Shown one piece after another: positions 60,299 to 64,000 of a stretch of 64,000 nt of DNA. The position numbers and the translations under genes were made by a program. Source of the DNA: Rhabdophis nuchalis (lineage: Eukaryota; Chordata; Lepidosauria; Squamata; Natricidae). Below the pieces are notes generated by a model. It did not search any database and was not told where the DNA came from. It saw only the letters and a program-made list of their open reading frames with translations. The number at the start of each line of letters is the position of its first letter. Position 1 is the stretch's first letter. The stretch spans positions 47,518,110 through 47,582,109 of the forward strand of contig CM077647.1 of assembly GCA_039707465.1 (NCBI GenBank), written 5' to 3'.

Positions 60299-60574
60299 CC
60301 TGGTTATCATGTAATGTCTCCTGAAAGTTTTCCCTTAACAGGTAGCTCATCTCTTCCTCATTCCCAAGGCCAGATCTATATTCTTTCACAACACCTTTGC
60401 CTGCCTTAATGCAGGTTTACCTTAAATTATGGGAAGAGGTAGAGGAGCCAGGGTCTGTAAACAATGGGTGGAGTCTTAGATAACGTTTTCCAGGATGCTT
60501 TTCCTTATGTTCTTCTTTAGAGATTGAGGGCAAGGCTACTGACTGGGTTTATTTTATGAGCTTTGTAATGTCTA

Positions 60575-60942
60575 CCATGGGGTGACGTGGTGGCTCAGTA
60601 GCTAAGATGCTGAGCTTGTCGATCAGAAAGGTTGGCAGTTCGGCAGTTCGAATCCCTAGCGCCACCTAACGAAGGGAGCTCTCATTACTTGTCCCAGCTT
60701 CTGCTGACCTAGCAATTCAAAAGCTTGAAAAAATGCAAGTAGAAAAATAGGAACCACCTTTGGAGGGAAGGTAGCAACATTCCACACGGCTTCAGCATTT
60801 AGTCATGCTGGCCACCTGACCACGGAGACATCTTTGGACATCGCTGGCTCTTTGGCTTTGAAATGAAGATGAGCACTGCCCCCTAGAGTTGTGAATTACT
60901 AGCACATACAGAATGTGCGAGGGGAACCTTTACCTTTACCTT
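60575..60942 (+). mobile_element. tRNA-derived SINE, well preserved
   Basis: The tRNA-like head contains a box A (tggctcagtagc, about 60591) and a box B (gttcgaatccc, about 60646). The body carries 'acttgtcccagcttctgctg', 'agtcatgctggccacctgac' and 'tgagcactgccccctagagt', and it ends in (acctttt)-type repeats. The flanks AATGTCTA at 60567-60574 and 60943-60950 are an exact duplication. It is a squamate-type SINE. The exact family name was not checked. Confidence 0.93.
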
Positions 60943-60949
60943 AATGTCT

Positions 60950-62030
60950 ATTATGTTTTAATTTCTCAATATAGAAATGTTGGTATGTAACCAAACCAAG
61001 ATGGTAAAAATTAAACAGAACTTAGTGTAAATAGCAAAACAAATACAACCAATTACTTCCAATACTAAATTTTCCAAAGATTACTAGCCAACAGTAGAAA
61101 GACTACTCCTGTATTACAAACAATGATCTATCAAATTAGAGAAAGCTACTTTTAAATTAAAGTTCCTGACATTATGCTTATAAATGATGACCTGCAGACA
61201 GAAATGTGGGGAAGGTAGTGATGTAGAAAATACAATCTGGCTAATTTTGAAAATGTAATCACATATCTGCCTTTTGTACATTAAAGTGTCAAAGTAGAGG
61301 GTTTCCATTTTAGACAACAGTAATATTGTTGCTATTAAATCTTCTTTTTCTCACTTTCCATTCAGTTTTAAATGAGTGTTGGGAGAAACATGTCTGGCTT
61401 TGTGAATTTGAGTACTTAGACCAGATGCCTGCTAAATAGAATGCCAAATAAATGGGCTGGCATCTCCTATGTTTTGGAAGGATGCTTGGATGAAGATGAT
61501 TCCATAGCAACCTGGTCTACAGGAACTTGGAAAATAATGTTACAATCAACAACATATTCTACCCATACTCACCCCTACATCCCATGAATTCCATACTGTA
61601 TAGCTAAAGCAGTATCATTTCCCCATATGTAGCAGTGGCAGCCATATGAACACCCAAAGTTGCTTCCAAAAACTTAAATTTAGTGGGATTTACTACTATA
61701 TAAGAATAAAAGATTTGCTTTACTTTATTAGCACATACTATGGAATCAGCTTTCATGGACTAAATGTAGTCTGTTATTTTCAACAGGCATATTCTTGCCA
61801 CCATTGAAAAAGATCTGAGAGCTATGAGATCAGATAAAAATGAAATTTTAAAAAATGTGATACTACAACTGCATTAGAGATTGAGATACATGTAGCATAA
61901 ATTAAATGTTAAGGCAATTGATACAGAATGTAACACCACTAGCCTCTGGATTTAATTGCAAGTAACATTATCATAGCATGCAAAATAAAATAATTCTATT
62001 AGGTTGGTTAGTTTTGTGAGTAAAGTCTCT
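60950..62030. other. Intergenic, no feature seen
   Basis: AT-rich unique-looking sequence. Confidence 0.45.
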
Positions 62031-62035
62031 AAATT

Positions 62036-62162
62036 GATTTCTTGTTAAAATTATCTGATTATTTCTCCCATTCCCATTGTTTGCTCCCATTCCCAGCAAA
62101 GCTGGAGAAGTCTGGGAGCTGAAGTCCTTCAGACTTAAAGTTGCAAAGGTTGGAGACCCCTG
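62036..62162. repeat. Inverted/direct repeat pair, left member (half foldback MITE)
   Basis: 62036-62078 is the inverse of 62667-62709. 62120-62162 (ctgaagtccttcagacttaa...) is a direct copy of 62712-62754. The second part is one arm of a hairpin MITE ('gttggagacccctgg' end). Confidence 0.85.
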
Positions 62163-62664
62163 GTTTGGACTACAATTCCTATAATTGTTCCTGTCCTAGG
62201 TTTTTTTTGAAGCTAAAGGCTCAGAAATCTAGAAGGCACCAGTCCTAATCAAACTCAAACTTTGATTAGGACTGAGAAATTTCTGAATGTTCAAATCTTG
62301 CTGAACTACAGTTCTTATATGTTTCAGCTGCATCATCAAATGTTAAATAGTGTGGGAGCACAATGTCTGAAATATTATAGTTCTATACTCTGATCTTGAT
62401 AAACAAGAAATTTTCCTTACTCTCTGCATATATAAACATCCACAAGTGTTTCAATATTGTGGAAGTAACACAATTTTACGCTTAGTACTAACCAGGCCAG
62501 TCTTTCTTAAGAAGTGAATGCATGGTAGGATGCGAAGTTATTATTTTCATAGGCAAAATCTCCTTTCCCATCAATATCATTGCATTGTTTACTGTATAGG
62601 GTTGCTTCTCTAGGATGAAAAGCTATCTCTGTGTAGTTCAGTTAGTTATATTTAGGCATTTTCA

Positions 62665-62754
62665 GGAATGGGAATGGGAGAAATAATCAGATAATTTTAA
62701 CAAGAAATCGAGAAGTCCTTCAGACTTAAAGTTGCAAAGGTTGGAGACCCCTGG
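62665..62754. repeat. Inverted/direct repeat pair, right member (half foldback MITE)
   Basis: It contains the inverse of 62036-62078 followed at once by the direct MITE arm. The bases after the arm (gtccaaa) are the inverse of those after the left member (tttggac). Confidence 0.85.
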
Positions 62755-62764
62755 TCCAAACAGG

Positions 62765-63675
62765 TTCCAGTTGCTTATTCCTGCCTTACAGGGTGAAACG
62801 AGGACTAACTGGCAAGGCTGAGTTTCATTTAGTCACAGAGGGATTAAATTACATTCTTTACTTCAGTTTAATGCATTTTAATGTTTATTTCTATATATGC
62901 AAGACTCCTTAATTTAGCATAATTATTGAGATGAACTTCAGCTAACATTACAAGAAAATTGTAACTTGTCATAAAACAAGAGTCCCATATTGTAGCTGAG
63001 CTGTTAACACATTGAGATACCCTGTTAGAATATCTTAATAATGCAAATAAGTTCTCTTCGCTCCCCACTATGATACTCCTTTGGTGACTTGATTAATTAT
63101 TATGAAGCCAAATGGCTAACAAAAGAGGATATAAATAAAAATATCTTCTCATGTCCAATAAAAGAGTGTAAATTTTAACTACGGTGCATGACAGCAAGTG
63201 TAAGCAAGAATTAAACACAATGCAACTCACTGAATGAGTTAATATGCTTAGGGCCTTTGTTGCTAGAAATAGTTGGCTCTGTAATATAATCATCCATTGT
63301 AGTTGTACTCAGCTGTGATTTCAGTTTTTCCTTTCAGTACATATTCAATGACATTTCTAACAGTATAAGCTTCCAATTCTAGCAAGGTCTGGCACCACAG
63401 GATTCTGCTGTACCTAAATTCTTGGAGCAGAACATTCTGGATCAAATCCAGTCTTAATCCAAAGGTCTCCACACCTAAGAAGAAAGACTTTCTATTTGAA
63501 ATCATACAATATCTAAGGAATTTACATTAATGGGGATCATACACCAATTATACCATATTCTAAACTATGGTTTAAGGCTCTGTATGTGTGGGTACTGTAC
63601 CAAAATGTTTTATTCAACCATTAAGGCTAACAGAAAAGTATAATGTGTGGACCATGGTACTGTCACTCGATGATT
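62765..63675. other. Intergenic, no convincing gene
   Basis: AT-rich. The - strand frame 63290-63505 is preceded by an AG and is the least random-looking ORF here, but I recognise no family. Confidence 0.4.
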
Positions 63676-63682
63676 CAGTTAG

Positions 63683-63736
63683 TAGGTGGGTGGGTGGGTG
63701 GGTGGATGGATGGATGGATGGATGGATGGATGGATG

Positions 63737-63820
<84 letters not shown>

Positions 63821-63821
63821 T
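63683..63821. repeat. (GGTG)n(GGAT)n(GATA)n array, L2-associated tail
   Basis: Three successive tetranucleotides ggtg, ggat and gata, the last about 20 units. They directly precede the inverted L2 3' end and so extend its tail. Confidence 0.95.
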
Positions 63822-63825
63822 TTGT

Positions 63826-64000
63826 ATTTAATAATAATAATATATTTAATTTCTAGACTGCTCCCTCTCTCCAAGGGGACTCGGAGCGGTGCACAGGGAA
63901 ATTAAAACAATAAATATACATAAATATACAAAACAGTTAAAAAACACATTAAACAATAAAACCCTGCGCTAAAATTCCCCAAAACCAATCACTAAAATCC
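63826..64000 (-). mobile_element. L2 LINE 3' end (cut by window edge)
   Basis: 'aataataatatatttaatt', 'ctccaaggggactcggagcg', 'gtgcacagggaaattaaaac' and 'accctgcgctaaaattcccc' are the inverted L2 3' UTR, nearly identical to 5885-6050. Confidence 0.92.

Noticed and set aside
63290..63505. 71-codon - strand frame preceded by a plausible acceptor AG, possible exon of the next syntenic gene (RAPGEF5 in mammals)
   Set aside because: The peptide (TFGLRLDLIQNVLLQEF...) matches no part of a RAPGEF5-type protein that I know and has no clear donor or partner exon.

Overview
This is a 64-kb piece of a vertebrate nuclear genome, almost certainly a squamate reptile and probably a snake. The evidence is intron-split genes with vertebrate splice sites, low overall GC with one promoter-like CpG-rich island, a BovB LINE, CR1 and L2 LINEs, tRNA-derived SINEs, and many short hAT-type elements mixed with tri- and tetranucleotide arrays. 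There are no bacterial operons, CRISPR arrays or phage genes. Most long open reading frames outside the two genes are transposon relics or chance frames in simple repeats.

Host genes occupy the first 15.5 kb. The last two coding exons of an outer-arm axonemal dynein heavy chain lie on the + strand (1-149 and 898-1145). They read straight into a stop codon. Converging on it from the - strand is a gene of the CDCA7 family. Eight exons (12382 down to 2478) join in phase without a stop to give about 370 residues, ending in the cysteine-rich zinc-finger domain. In mammals DNAH11 and CDCA7L are tail-to-tail neighbours, so I assign DNAH11 and CDCA7L. Beyond the CpG-rich island at 14.85-15.47 kb I find no further host coding exon up to 64 kb.

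The rest is a layered transposon landscape. A 3.1-kb Helitron (4125-7260) sits inside a CDCA7L intron and carries two CR1 fragments, one split by a hAT MITE, plus an L2 and a minisatellite. A second Helitron of the same family lies inverted at 38838-40577. At 22.5-24.9 kb one L2 is inserted into another. At 27.2-35.4 kb a near full-length BovB (- strand) has been split by a 2.2-kb hAT with transposase remains, by an ORF1-only L1 (itself holding an L2), and by a third hAT MITE. At 41.0-46.4 kb a large hAT-like element with 8-bp target duplications holds a nearly complete L2 and a three-copy 125-bp tandem repeat. From 46.5 to 64 kb there are scattered MITEs, two SINEs, L2 and CR1 3' ends, simple repeats and long stretches with no recognisable content.

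The observations most worth checking are these: a hAT MITE whose target duplication carries the CDCA7L exon-2 splice donor; loss of a conserved N-terminal block of CDCA7L; an ORF1-only ('half') L1; two independent MITE insertions in opposite orientation at the same 8-bp site of two CR1 copies; a target-site signature (central TA) shared by seven hAT insertions; a Helitron family with internal minisatellites; and a 120-bp near-perfect inverted repeat at 49.07-49.34 kb. No new enzymatic or immune system is visible.
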